NCBI GenBank assembly: GCA_024509875.1
Contig: JAMPIV010018954.1
Coordinates: forward strand, 310,001 to 374,000
Source: Oreohelix idahoensis
Lineage: Eukaryota > Mollusca > Gastropoda > Stylommatophora > Oreohelicidae
Reading direction: 5' to 3'
Length of the DNA stretch: 64,000 nucleotides
In this document: positions 1 through 11,848 of the stretch, piece after piece
Layout of the letters: every line of letters starts with the position of its first letter
Position numbering within the stretch: the stretch's first letter is position 1
Made by a program: the position numbers and the translations under genes
Notes under the pieces: model-generated
Databases searched by the model: none
What the model saw: the letters and a program-made list of their open reading frames with translations, nothing else
What the model was told of the DNA's origin: nothing

Positions 1-1217
<1,217 letters not shown>

Positions 1218-2662
1218 TTTGGTGGCCATAAGCTGGGTTGATCTGGTACCAGCAAACACGGGGTCCCTTACCCACTTCATTTTCAACAAGAATTTATCAG
1301 CATCCATCAAGAAATTAACATTCTTCAATACAGTCAACATCTTCACCATTTTCAAAGTACTCGGCGTTGCCCGGTAAAAGTCAAAATTTCAATTTTTTGA
1401 CGGAAACAAGAATTTGACAGTACCCGGCGTTGTTACATGTTGCCGGATAACTCGGACTGCTGTTATCTTTTACGCAAATCAAGCAAGTTGCTGCTGTCAA
1501 GGTTCCAGTGCTGTCGTTTTTGTGAAGGTCAAGTGCCGGTTGAAACGGGTTGTTTTCTGAAGAAGGCCAAGTACCGATTTCCATCAACTTACTTTTGGAT
1601 TAGAAGGTCAAGTGCCGAAACAACTCAACACACAGTATTTCAGAAGCTCTTGTACCATCGTGTTAGCAGTGGAAGCAGTTCAGATGTGCCATCATCGTTG
1701 GAGCTTCGCTCTTTAGGACGTTGATTGACATCCGTTTTTTTCTGCTGTTCTACGATTGGAAGCCTATAAGTTAAGTGGCCTGTTTGTATGTAAACTGTGC
1801 CCTTATACTTCTGCTGAGTCTTCTGTGTATCATCTCATTCTATATGTTATATGTTTATATGTTATTTGTATATTTATATGTTTATATTTCAGCGGGTTCT
1901 CGGTTGGGTGGTGTCTCCGTTAGATTATGCCACGTCATAGAGGTCGTCTATTGTGAGCGTTTTCTGTAGGGTAAGCAAACTTCCGATACCGGAATTTGCT
2001 AAGCGACTTCTGTTGCTATTTATGTTAGCTGTGATGACATGTTTTAATATTGTTTTCGTTATTATTTCGCATTCTTTAGTTTTGTTTTGATTTGTTTGTA
2101 TTTGTTAGCCTACTCTTGTCTATAATTTAGTTTCATACAACATTTTTGTTTATACACTGTGGTGTCATGTATTTTGTTTAATTATAGCGCAGATATCGTC
2201 ACATTTTTTGTGATATTTCATTAATTTCTGCTTTATTTTTAGTTGATTTCTGCGAACGTTTTTGTATTGTTGCTGATCTTTGTTATTGTTTACATTGTTA
2301 TTGTTTACATTGTTTGCATTGTTTACATTTTCAATGTTTACATTCTGCATGTGTTTACATAGTCATTGTTTACAGTTATAGTAATTAGTTAATGGGCTAT
2401 GCTAATGCACTGTTACTACTACACTGATGATAAATGAATGATGAATAGTGTTGTGCACTATTGAATGAGAAGTGCACTTATGATCAAGAATTGATTGGTG
2501 ATATTTCATATACAAGTTCTTTGATTGGAGACTTGTTTCCCACAGAGACTGGGATAATATAAGGTGATGTGAATATACAAGTGCTTAATTAAGACTTGTT
2601 ACACTTAGGTTTGAAATAAATTAGTTAATTATTTCAGGTTTTGGACGCATATGTTAGACAAC
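1218..2662 (+). other. Non-coding leader of element 1
   Basis: About 1.4 kb between LTR and Gag with no convincing ORF. It holds short repeats of the type AGAAGGTCAAGTGCCG near 1560 and 1605, and a block of TTGTTTACATTG-like repeats at about 2278-2370; both motifs recur in the element 3 leader. TTTCAG acceptor-like sites lie at 1887-1892 and 2632-2637, the second 26 bases before the Gag ATG. These positions are matched in element 3, and the second also in element 2. Confidence 0.7.
1220..1237 (+). other. Primer-binding site of element 1 (probable)
   Basis: TGGTGGCCATAAGCTGGG begins two bases after the LTR end. Element 3 has TGGTGGCCAGAGCTGG in the same place. TGG at the start fits pairing with the CCA end of a tRNA primer; I could not assign which tRNA. 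Confidence 0.6.
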
Positions 2663-5600
2663 ATGTCTACATTTGAGCACTTTATTGAGCAGGGTAAATT
2701 GCTTGGGAAGACTGGTGATAAGTTAGAAGAATTTGCAACTGCTCGATATGATAAAGCAATGGAAGCTGAACAAAAGAAACTGCAGATGGAAGCTGAACAA
2801 AAGAAACTGCAGATGCAGGTGGATGAAAAAAGATTCCAAATGGAAATGGAAAAACAAAAAAGGGAATCAGAAGCTGAGGAAAGAAAACTCCAGCTAGAGG
2901 CTGAAAATAAAAGACTTGAAAAAGAGGCTGAAAATAAAAGACTTGAAAAAGAGGCTGAAAATAAAAGACTTGAAAAAGAGGCTGAGAATAAAAGACTTGA
3001 GAAAGAAGCTGAAAGACTTCAAATAGAGGCTCAGGCTGAGGAGAGAAGATTACAGAGAGAGTCTGATGAGAGGAAAGAGAAAGCAAAAATGGAACATGAA
3101 GAAAAGGTCTTAGCTTTAGAGTTGGAAAAATTGAAATTGACAAGCATGAGTAATGGTAATGATTCAAACAAGGGTTCATCTTCTGGTAAGGCTAATAATG
3201 ATACTTTTAAGATTAAGTTACCAACTTTTAGTCCTTCCAGTGATGACATAATGTTCTATCTGGACAGATTTGAACAAGCATGTACAGCTCATAACATAGA
3301 CAAAGCAAAATATGTTTATCAGTTATCAGGGATACTGACAGGTAAAGCTCTAAGTATATTAAATATGGTGGATGAACCTGACAAGAACAATTATGAGGTT
3401 GTCAGGGCCGCTCTGTTAAAGAAATATCAGCTTAACGAAGACGGCTATCGTCTACAATTTAAAAACATGTTACCTGAAAATGGAGTTGAATTCTCCGAGT
3501 TTATTGCAAGAATACGCATTACTTTCTCACGATGGGTTGAACTATCTAAGACGGAAAAAACTTATGAAGGACTTATGGACTTAATACTTAGAGACAAAGT
3601 CATGTCGTCTGTCAATGAGTCTTTCCTTGCTTTCCTTCATGAACGTAAACCTAAAACAATAAAAGAAATGGAAGATTTCTGTTGCCAATACGTAACTGCG
3701 CACCCACACATAACCATGGGTAACTCTAAGGTGAAAGAAGGTTTACCAGTTGCTTCGGCAGCTCCGTATGGTCAAAACTTTGCTCGTAGATTCCAACAAA
3801 ATTTTGATAGAAAGAGCAGCGGTAATTTCTGTCAAAATCATGGAAACCAATTTCATAGTGATTCTTCTTCGAAGAATTGGAGACTACCTGATAGTGGTCG
3901 TTACTATCACCCTAATAATTATAGGCATTTCAAAAGAGGATATGGTAATAGAGGTTATTCCTGCCGAAGACCTCAGAACCAAACAAATAGATGTTCGCAT
4001 CAATGTGAACATGATAGTAATCGTGGAAACTGGAATTCGAACCAGGATAACAATTACAATAGAGACAATAATAACTGCAGAGATAATAATAACTCTGATA
4101 ACTTCAGAGGTAATAATAGTCGGGGTAGATCTCAACACAAAAAAAAGAGATATCAGCAGGCTAATGCTGTACAACAGGAAACTGAGGGAGCCTGTAATCA
4201 TGTTGTTGATAATAAAAACTTTGACGCTGTCACTGGTTCTGCTTTTGACTTTGAGAGAGCAAACAAATGCCCCGAATGCAGTACTTTATTCGAACCGGGT
4301 ACCATAACTACTTTGAGTTGTGGTCACCCACTTCCCGCTCTTCCTGCTGCTGTTGCGCATGACGGGAGGGGTTCTTTAATTCTACATAAGGGTCTTGTTA
4401 ATGATACTCCGGTCTCACTACTTTTCGATTCCGGATGCACCACAATTGGTGTTAGACAATCGCTTGTAGATCCATCTTGTGCTACAGGAAGGGTTATTAA
4501 ATGTGTCACATTTGGCGGCACTCTAGAAAAATATCCTACTGCTGTAATTCGCATTGCCACTCCTTTCTTTACTGGAGATGTGCATGCTTGTCTCTTACCT
4601 AATCCTATTGCGGACCTTATTATTGGTCGTATTCACGGAGTTAGGGAGTGTACCCCACAGCAGATTGCTGCTTGGGAAGATAATAACATGCAAGCTACAA
4701 ATGCAGTAGTTACAAGAGCACAAGCTCTACAAACACCCGAAACTTCACTGAATAGTGATAATGAAGTTGATAGCCAAGATAGTCACTTAGTAATCACTCG
4801 TGACTCTTTCATAAAATTGCAAGAAGAAGATCCTTCTTTAAAAAAATTCTTCGTTCTTGCGAAGAAAGGTGATCCGAATCAGGATACAAATAGAAAATCT
4901 TGGATTGCAATGAGAAACGGCGTACTTGTACGTATGGTACAAGATTCGACTACGTCGGCACATTCGCAAATTCTTGTTCCTAAGAGCATGAGAGTGCAAA
5001 TATTACAACATGCTCATGACTCGCAATGTGCTGGACATATGGGTTTTGCCCGTACGAAGTCGAGAGTCCTTGCGGCTTTCTTTTGGCCTTTTGTCAATAA
5101 GGACATTCGTATTTACTGCCGATCATGCAAGGTATGTCAGGAGGTCAAATCTAGAGGACCACGACATGCTGCGCCTATCCAGGCTGCTGACATTCCTATT
5201 CGGCCGTTTCAGAAAATGGCCATAGATATTATTGGCCCTTTTAAGGTCAAGTCGGCCAGAGGACATCAGTTCATCCTTACATGTGTCGATATGTGCACAC
5301 GTTGGCCAGAGGCTATTCCTCTTAAGAGCATATCTACTACAGATATCGCAGATGCTCTTTGGTTGATATTTTCTCGCTTGGGGTTCCCCAGAGAAATATT
5401 GTCAGACCATGGCACTCAACTCATATCTGACACTATGTCACAGGTAATGTCTACCTTACATATTGAACGATCTCTCAGTAGTATCTACCATCCTATGTCT
5501 AATGGGTTAGTTGAGCGTCTGAATAGAACGCTCAAGACTTTGCTTGGTAAGATAACTGAAGATCATCCTCAAGATTGGGACAGGGTTTTACCCGCGGCTC

Positions 5601-7609
5601 TCTTTGCCTATAGAGAAGTCCCTAATGAACACACAGGATTTTCTCCCTTCGAACTTGTCTTTGGCGCGCGTCCACGCGGCCCTATGTCTTTATTACACGA
5701 TCTCATCACTGCCGATGATATTAGCGATGAAACTCAATCCTCATATGAGTATGTCATTGCTCTTAGACAAAAGATCATTGAGGCATGTAAGCTAGCAACT
5801 GCTTCATCAGAAATTGCTAAAGAGAAGGCAAGACAGTTTGCTAACAAGAATAGATGTCTACGACAACTTTGTCCAGGTGACAAAGCATTCGTCCTACTCC
5901 CCAGTAGGGAAAATAGACTTCTTATTGCATGGAAAGGTCCGTATGCAATAGTCTCTCGGATTTCCGATGTTGACTATGTGGTAGATATTGATGGAAAGCA
6001 TAAAACTTTCCACATAAACATGCTTTCGGAATTTCACGAACGTCCGGACTATTTGCTGCCTATTTTCCAGGCAACGGATGATGCTCCTGCACCTCACGGT
6101 CATTATTCATCCCTGTCTGTCATACAGGATGAGGAAGCTACCTTCTCTGATGTCAACCTTCCCCTTCCAGTGGTTCCATTACATTCCACGGAATCTTGGA
6201 AAAACGTTTCTGTTTCTCCTAATCTTTCTGGTGACGAACATCGACGAGACTTGTCGATGTTACAAACATTTCAGGATGTTCTCACTGACATTCCTGGACA
6301 CACAGATGTCATAGAACATGACATAATTCTTACCGACAATAATCCAATTAGGGTTAGGCCGTATCCTATTCCTATACACTTTCAGTCGCAAGTGGAAAAG
6401 GAATTGGATGAAATGATTCAATTAAATATAATTGAACCATCGACTTCACCATATTCTTCTTCCATGGTTATTGTCCGGAAGAAGGATAAGAACATACGAA
6501 TTTGTGTTGATTATCGCAAATTGAATCAGGTCACAAAGTTCGATGCTGAACCGATGCCTTTGTTAGAAGATCTACTGATTAGACTTTCTAATTCTAGATT
6601 CTTCACTAAACTTGACTTGTCTAAAGGTTATTGGCAAGTGCCTTTAGCAGAGCATGCCAAACCTCTTACTGCTTTTTCTACACCTAGGGGTCTATTTCAA
6701 TGGAATGTTATGCCTTTTGGTCTCATGAACGCCCCTGCAACTTTCGTTCGCATGATGCGTCGAATTCTGTCACATCGTTCGGATGTCATCGCATACTTAG
6801 ATGACATCTGTCTCTTCAGTGATACCTGGGAAGATCACTATTTAGGGTTATATGACTTACTGTCCACTCTACGTGAGAATAATTTGACAGCAAAACCTTC
6901 TAAAGCTTTTGTTGGTTTTGGTGAAATCTCTTTCCTGGGTCATCGTGTTGGTCATGGTCTCTTGAAGACAGAAGACCACAATACTTCAAAAATACTGAAC
7001 ATCTCTGTTCCTAAAACGAAGAAACAAGTTAGGAGTCTCTTAGGTTTAATTCAATTTTATGGGAGATTTATTCCAAATTTATCTTCGATCATGGCACCTC
7101 TCTCAACATTGTTGAAGAAAGGTTCGCCTAATCTGGTCCGTTGGTCTGAAGAATGCCAATCTTCATTAGACCAAATCAAGAATATATTTTCTTCTCCTCC
7201 CATCTTAAGATTACCTACTCTTGATAGGACTTTTGTTCTTCGGAGTGATGCTTCATCCACTGGGATTGGAGCAGCACTGATGCAAGAATATGCAAATACT
7301 CTGCATCCTGTTATGTACATTTCTAGAAAACTAAATGCGGCAGAGAGGAACTACTCGGTTTTAGACCGTGAGTTGTTAGCGATGGTTTGGTCAATTCTAA
7401 AGCTACAAAGATTCCTCCTGGGCGCACATTTCATTCTAGAGACTGATCAGAAAGCTCTTACAGCTATTCAGACTAAGAATTTGAAGAGTTCGAGATCCAC
7501 TCGATATGCTATAGCTCTTCAACCTTTTCACTTCACGGTACGAGCTATCCGTGGTGCGGATAATGTGATTGCTGACATTTTGTCTAGATGCCCACATGAC
7601 TCTAACTAA
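2663..7609 (+). CDS. Gag-Pol polyprotein of element 1 (Gag-PR-INT-RT-RNase H)
   Basis: A single frame of ~1650 codons encoding everything needed for particle formation, reverse transcription and integration. Residues are counted from the upstream ATG at 2651; I prefer the ATG at 2663 because MSTFE is the start shared by all three relatives. Order: charged coiled coil with tandem AENKRLEKE units (to ~160), capsid (~184-354) with a SCAN-like C-terminal half (~264-353), Asn/Arg-rich basic tail, Cys/His motif CPEC-x13-CGH, protease with DSG (Asp593), H2C2 integrase zinc finger, integrase catalytic D859, D919, E955 (35 residues between the last two), a GPY module (WKGPY), RT with YLDD (Asp1384-1385), and RNase H starting at Asp1533. 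TAA ends it. There is no frameshift or stop between gag and pol, so Pol dosage must be set some other way. All expected catalytic residues are present, so it may be functional. Confidence 0.95.
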   Translation: MSTFEHFIEQGKLLGKTGDKLEEFATARYDKAMEAEQKKLQMEAEQKKLQMQVDEKRFQMEMEKQKRESEAEERKLQLEAENKRLEKEAENKRLEKEAENKRLEKEAENKRLEKEAERLQIEAQAEERRLQRESDERKEKAKMEHEEKVLALELEKLKLTSMSNGNDSNKGSSSGKANNDTFKIKLPTFSPSSDDIMFYLDRFEQACTAHNIDKAKYVYQLSGILTGKALSILNMVDEPDKNNYEVVRAALLKKYQLNEDGYRLQFKNMLPENGVEFSEFIARIRITFSRWVELSKTEKTYEGLMDLILRDKVMSSVNESFLAFLHERKPKTIKEMEDFCCQYVTAHPHITMGNSKVKEGLPVASAAPYGQNFARRFQQNFDRKSSGNFCQNHGNQFHSDSSSKNWRLPDSGRYYHPNNYRHFKRGYGNRGYSCRRPQNQTNRCSHQCEHDSNRGNWNSNQDNNYNRDNNNCRDNNNSDNFRGNNSRGRSQHKKKRYQQANAVQQETEGACNHVVDNKNFDAVTGSAFDFERANKCPECSTLFEPGTITTLSCGHPLPALPAAVAHDGRGSLILHKGLVNDTPVSLLFDSGCTTIGVRQSLVDPSCATGRVIKCVTFGGTLEKYPTAVIRIATPFFTGDVHACLLPNPIADLIIGRIHGVRECTPQQIAAWEDNNMQATNAVVTRAQALQTPETSLNSDNEVDSQDSHLVITRDSFIKLQEEDPSLKKFFVLAKKGDPNQDTNRKSWIAMRNGVLVRMVQDSTTSAHSQILVPKSMRVQILQHAHDSQCAGHMGFARTKSRVLAAFFWPFVNKDIRIYCRSCKVCQEVKSRGPRHAAPIQAADIPIRPFQKMAIDIIGPFKVKSARGHQFILTCVDMCTRWPEAIPLKSISTTDIADALWLIFSRLGFPREILSDHGTQLISDTMSQVMSTLHIERSLSSIYHPMSNGLVERLNRTLKTLLGKITEDHPQDWDRVLPAALFAYREVPNEHTGFSPFELVFGARPRGPMSLLHDLITADDISDETQSSYEYVIALRQKIIEACKLATASSEIAKEKARQFANKNRCLRQLCPGDKAFVLLPSRENRLLIAWKGPYAIVSRISDVDYVVDIDGKHKTFHINMLSEFHERPDYLLPIFQATDDAPAPHGHYSSLSVIQDEEATFSDVNLPLPVVPLHSTESWKNVSVSPNLSGDEHRRDLSMLQTFQDVLTDIPGHTDVIEHDIILTDNNPIRVRPYPIPIHFQSQVEKELDEMIQLNIIEPSTSPYSSSMVIVRKKDKNIRICVDYRKLNQVTKFDAEPMPLLEDLLIRLSNSRFFTKLDLSKGYWQVPLAEHAKPLTAFSTPRGLFQWNVMPFGLMNAPATFVRMMRRILSHRSDVIAYLDDICLFSDTWEDHYLGLYDLLSTLRENNLTAKPSKAFVGFGEISFLGHRVGHGLLKTEDHNTSKILNISVPKTKKQVRSLLGLIQFYGRFIPNLSSIMAPLSTLLKKGSPNLVRWSEECQSSLDQIKNIFSSPPILRLPTLDRTFVLRSDASSTGIGAALMQEYANTLHPVMYISRKLNAAERNYSVLDRELLAMVWSILKLQRFLLGAHFILETDQKALTAIQTKNLKSSRSTRYAIALQPFHFTVRAIRGADNVIADILSRCPHDSN

Positions 7610-8357
7610 TACTTCTGTCCTATATTCCTATATATTACAGAGTCATAACACACCTATATTACTACAATAGATTAGCACATCTGTACTCACTTTATATGTA
7701 CACACTATCGTGCTTTGTTGTCATCTTCTTCTGTTCGTTTTTAAGATGATAGAGGAGGACTGAGTAGTTAATATAAGGGCCGTTAGTTTACTAAACAGCC
7801 ACAATTATTAATAATGTATTGTACCTTATAAAGCATATTAGTTATTAATTAGCATTATATTGCTTGTACTTTCTCAGAATGTCATTGTTGAGCTGAGGAC
7901 TTACCTTACTAGTATCAAGCATGACGAGTTCTAGATTGTGTACTTACCCTCGGAATGCCAGAGCATATGTCCTGGATCGTCATGTAGTTTAACTTTACTA
8001 TGTACTTATGTCATTACATGTCAAAGAATGTACTAATTAAATTTTCCTATCAGATTTGTACATCCATTTTTAAAGACAATATTAGAGTATGCTGTTTAAT
8101 GATGATTATGGTAACTTGCATACGTATATTGTGTTTACATGCTAACGTGATGTGTGTTGGTGACACCTCCCCGATCTGAATATTTGTTGAGACATATTTA
8201 TTTTCCTGTTGAGGTATATCCTCACCAGACACTCTATATTTAGCCTCATGTTAGGCAATTTAATTAATTATCAGCGCATAATTCGTGCGTTTTGAGCCGC
8301 TTATCGCATGCTCTTTGATATTTAAAAAAAAAAAATATGTTCCACATTTTTTTTTTT
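7610..8357 (+). other. 3' untranslated region of element 1
   Basis: Non-coding. At about 8152-8168 it has GTTGGTGACACCT, a near-palindrome found at the same relative place in elements 2 and 3. At 8324-8357 an A12 run, a short spacer and a T11 run can fold into an A-U hairpin just before the polypurine tract; this is also shared. Confidence 0.7.
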
Positions 8358-8377
8358 ATCGGGAGGAGGTGGTGATA
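8358..8377 (+). other. Polypurine tract of element 1
   Basis: Purine-rich GGGAGGAGGTGGTGATA lies immediately before the 3' LTR start TGTTGCG. This is the expected plus-strand primer position, and it matches AGGGAGGGTGCGGTAA in element 3. Confidence 0.85.
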
Positions 8378-9350
8378 TGTTGCGTGATAAATTCTCGCAA
8401 CATCATTTTATTACAATATCTATTTTATAACGCAAGGGCAACAACTGCTTGAAATTTATAGTTACTTTTCTCGGTAAGCATTTGTCTTCTCGCGTTGGTG
8501 TTGAATGCAGTTGAGTTTTTGAGCTGTGGTCATTTTTCGCGCCGGACTGCGCATGACTGGTCTTGCTTTTTGGTCGATCGGTTTCCGCCCACCACTAGTG
8601 GGGTGAGCGATTTGGAATGGCGAAAGAGATGCCTCGTTGAAGAGGGGATCTCCGCTATTTTTTGTTCTGTCAGGGATGTGTAGTCCTCTTAATGGATATT
8701 TCGTTTATTCGAGATAATACCTCTAGTGTTTCCCACATGTCGGGAGGCGTGATATTTCTGTGTATTTCATGAAAGCAAGGTAAATTGACTTTTTCATTAA
8801 CTCTATCGATTTTTGGTCGTGAGCGATTTCTGGTTCATAGCCTGTCTTCGAAAGTCGTCGTCACGAGATGTTTTTTCCCAGCTCACATGTCGCTGTATTG
8901 TGCTGCATCGGTTGATGCAGGTCCCAAGGACTATTACTTGCTACTTGGTTACCTGAACTAGGTTTGAAAAACCTTTGTTATCTAGAGGATATTTTTGAGG
9001 ACATTATTTATACTTCGGCAGACGTGTCTGTCTTGCTGAAGTCAGATTAAGGAGAGTGAACTGATCTCATACATCTGGTTATCTCCTGGCTGTTATAGAA
9101 AAAGATGGAGTTTTTCACCTGACTACATTTACAGCACTATGAAATATAACATGCATCTGACTCATCATTGTAATGCTGTCTACCGTCTATTGCTGTATTG
9201 AATGTTGCTGTGATAATGACTGTTTGATGTGCCTACATATTCGCGTAACCATTTTGTCACTGTGGCGTCCACAATAAATAATGAAGAAAAACGTCAACGG
9301 CTGTTTCAAGAATCATTGACTTTACATGTCGTGAGTTTACTGACGTCCTA
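8378..9350 (+). repeat. 3' LTR of element 1, truncated
   Basis: Matches the 5' LTR from TGTTGCG up to GACGTCCTA at 9350, then stops. The last ~113 bases of the 5' LTR (1105-1217) have no counterpart and are replaced by (AT)n. The poly(A) signal at 9273-9278 is kept. Confidence 0.9.
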
Positions 9351-9400
9351 ATATATATATATATATATATATTTATAATATATATAATATATATAAGATA

Positions 9401-9442
<42 letters not shown>
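9351..9442. repeat. Imperfect (AT)n tract
   Basis: AT-dinucleotide tract with a few TAA and AAG interruptions between the truncated LTR and the right inverted arm. Confidence 0.95.
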
Positions 9443-9445
<3 letters not shown>

Positions 9446-9478
9446 ATGAAAACAAGGATAACGAAGGAGCACTGTTCC
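9443..9478. repeat. Right arm of inverted repeat flanking element 1
   Basis: Reverse complement of bases 1-36; ends in CGAAGGAGCACTGTTC. See the left arm. Confidence 0.6.
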
Positions 9479-9552
9479 ATATTAATTAAGTTAAAACACC
9501 TAGCGGCTTATATACTGCATTAAATAAGAAAGATGTCCTTACGGGGAAAACG

Positions 9553-9625
9553 AATAAATATATATATATATATAAATATATATATATATATTATATTATC
9601 TTATAGGATATATAGATATAGATAT

Positions 9626-9663
<38 letters not shown>
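9553..9663. repeat. AT/TATAGA microsatellite
   Basis: Two AT tracts separated by TATAGATA-type units. The flanks (TTTTCCCC-like and TTTTTCCGTG-like, inverted) resemble each other only weakly. Confidence 0.9.
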
Positions 9664-9665
<2 letters not shown>

Positions 9666-11848
9666 TTAAGATACATTTTTCCGTGACAGGAAAACTCAGA
9701 GTTTTATTAAGTGCGCCACCATTCAAAATCACTAAGGGTTAATTTAAGATTGATTTTCTTAAGAAGGAATTTGTGATCCTGTATATAATATTACTGTAAA
9801 GAGTATTGCTATTTTGTAAATACTGAAGATAAGCTCATTGCTATTTTTGCAACTTATGTGGTTTTATTACTTACTAGAGTAATTATCATCAGGAAACTTT
9901 TAATTTCCTTTGAATGAGTGCATAACCTTAAATTATTTTCAAACATTACTATCTGGTTCGTAAACTGTGCGTGTGTGAAATAATTTGGCCAAAATCCGTA
10001 ACCTCATATTTAAAAAGGTCGCTTCGCGTATAGCCAGAGTACTGCGCTACGCAAAACGCAAGCGACGGAAGATTTTTAATCGATAAGGGGCGGGACTTTA
10101 CTCGGGAGTCTGATACGTGCTGGTAAACGAAACAAGAAGTGGGGGGAGGGGGGGGGGTGGTGAAAGAGAGGGTGAAAGTTTGTTTATGATTTCGTGTGTG
10201 TGAGTGAATAAATAGAGGTGTCTGATACGTGTTATTAATAGGATATTGATAACTTGTCTATTTTCAAGGGCAATAGGACAATCCATGTACCCTGCTTCCA
10301 GTACTACATAACATCAAATGGTGCAGTTACTTGCAAGTACTCATTATTCCAGCACGTACGGCAGTATAACCTAGTACGACATCACATACCTGCTTCGTTC
10401 AGCACCTACTTATTAAGACAAAGATTGCCAAATCTTCCTTTGTCATCCCCTTACTGGGCCCACACTTCCAGACCCATTAACATCCACTACGTCGGAATAT
10501 ACTGACATAAATTTAGAGAGAATTAGTCAGTTGCTGGTAATCGTTACCTGTCTGGTGGCTCAAGTTCATCACTAACCATTACAGGAGGTGCGTCATTTGA
10601 CTCCCCTCATGGTTAGCCTACTCGTTTCCTAGCAGAAGTCAGTGTCGGATAAATCAGCGTGGGAAATTGTCACAGCACACGTTAAATCTCCTACACATGC
10701 TATTATCACCACAAGCCAAAGGCTTTTGAAAGCATATTGATTTAGTGCGAAGTAAATACAGAAAGAGCTTATCTCCGTCGTCTTAGATCACCAAATTAGG
10801 TGGAGTTGTACAGTGATTTCCTTCCAAACTAGGTGTCTTCCTTATTGGATTATTAACAACCCAGGACCAACCGTCTTCACTCAAGAGGACTGGGGGTTGA
10901 CCCCTGATAGTTAATTAACCTATATTCATGTGAAGTTGACTATGTAAAATTAATTATTATTTACATGGGTCTCTCTTATTGTGATAGCTCGCACATTTTT
11001 CTCTTTTTTTTTCTGCGAGCTTCGGTGTAATTTTATTCTTTTCTTTGTGTGTGTGTGTGAATTTATTTAATAAATATACTTATATGTTCTAAGCGGTCAG
11101 AATTCACTTTCTACCTATCACTTGATGTTAACTTTTGTGTCCTCACTGTAATACATTTTTCTAATTAGTAGAGGAGAAGGTTAAATGACATTCTAAACAT
11201 TGTCTCGAGTGTGGCTGGAAGAAGATATTAGATACCTAACTACATATCCCGTCTATCCAGAAGTCATACCTCACTCTCTATTTTACATTAGTGACTCTAT
11301 TCATATCTATTTCCACACTACTCATTCATACTCTGTCTAAACTCAGACATCATATACTTCCATACTCGTGACACTCAGTACCTAAATGATGGATTTGTGT
11401 TAATCCTTTAATTGCTGGATTTTTAAAGGCCACATTTACAGACCACGTGCGACGCTAAACTACTATCCGTTATTAAGTGCAAGACGGTAAGTTATTTCTG
11501 CGGCAGTAGAAGAGATCATTTGGTGCGTTCTTCCATGGAAAGCTTGAAGAATACAAGTCCTGAATGCTGAGTTTTTATGATTTCAGAACGATAGTACGGT
11601 ATATGTATTGTATATTATGATTGCATCCAAGTCAGGTCTATGTCAGCATGCCTTAAGCAAACACATTAACATTTACAAAACTTCTGTTTATATAAAACTA
11701 ATGTTTATTATTTATAACTGTCTAGCGTTGAAGATGTAAAAGTTTATATAAATAATAAAACAATTTGTAACACTGAAGTAATATTTTCCATATTTTAAGT
11801 CTCACAAATATACAATTCTTTAAAATGTGTATTTAATGAATGTGTAAC
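9664..11848. other. Unassigned non-coding stretch
   Basis: No ORF, transposon end or RNA gene that I recognise. It contains a G-rich run at 10139-10162 and a short GT repeat near 11045. Small ORFs here have no recognisable composition or motif. Confidence 0.5.

Noticed and set aside
2682..3179. 165-codon antisense ORF over the coiled coil (also 34987-35445 and 42137-42544)
   Set aside because: Shadow of the Lys/Glu repeat; Phe/Leu/Gln-rich by composition.
3750..4307. 185-codon alternate-frame ORF over the Gag tail (also 36103-36660)
   Set aside because: Found in both elements because they are homologous and repeat-rich; Ile/Arg-rich with no stable motif. An overlapping gene cannot be fully excluded but nothing supports it.
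9530..9700. Inverted flanks around the AT tract at 9553-9663
   Set aside because: The flanks match only weakly, unlike the two good cases at 1/9443 and 49717/50081.
10254..10505. 83-codon ORF
   Set aside because: No recognisable domain or neighbouring exon.
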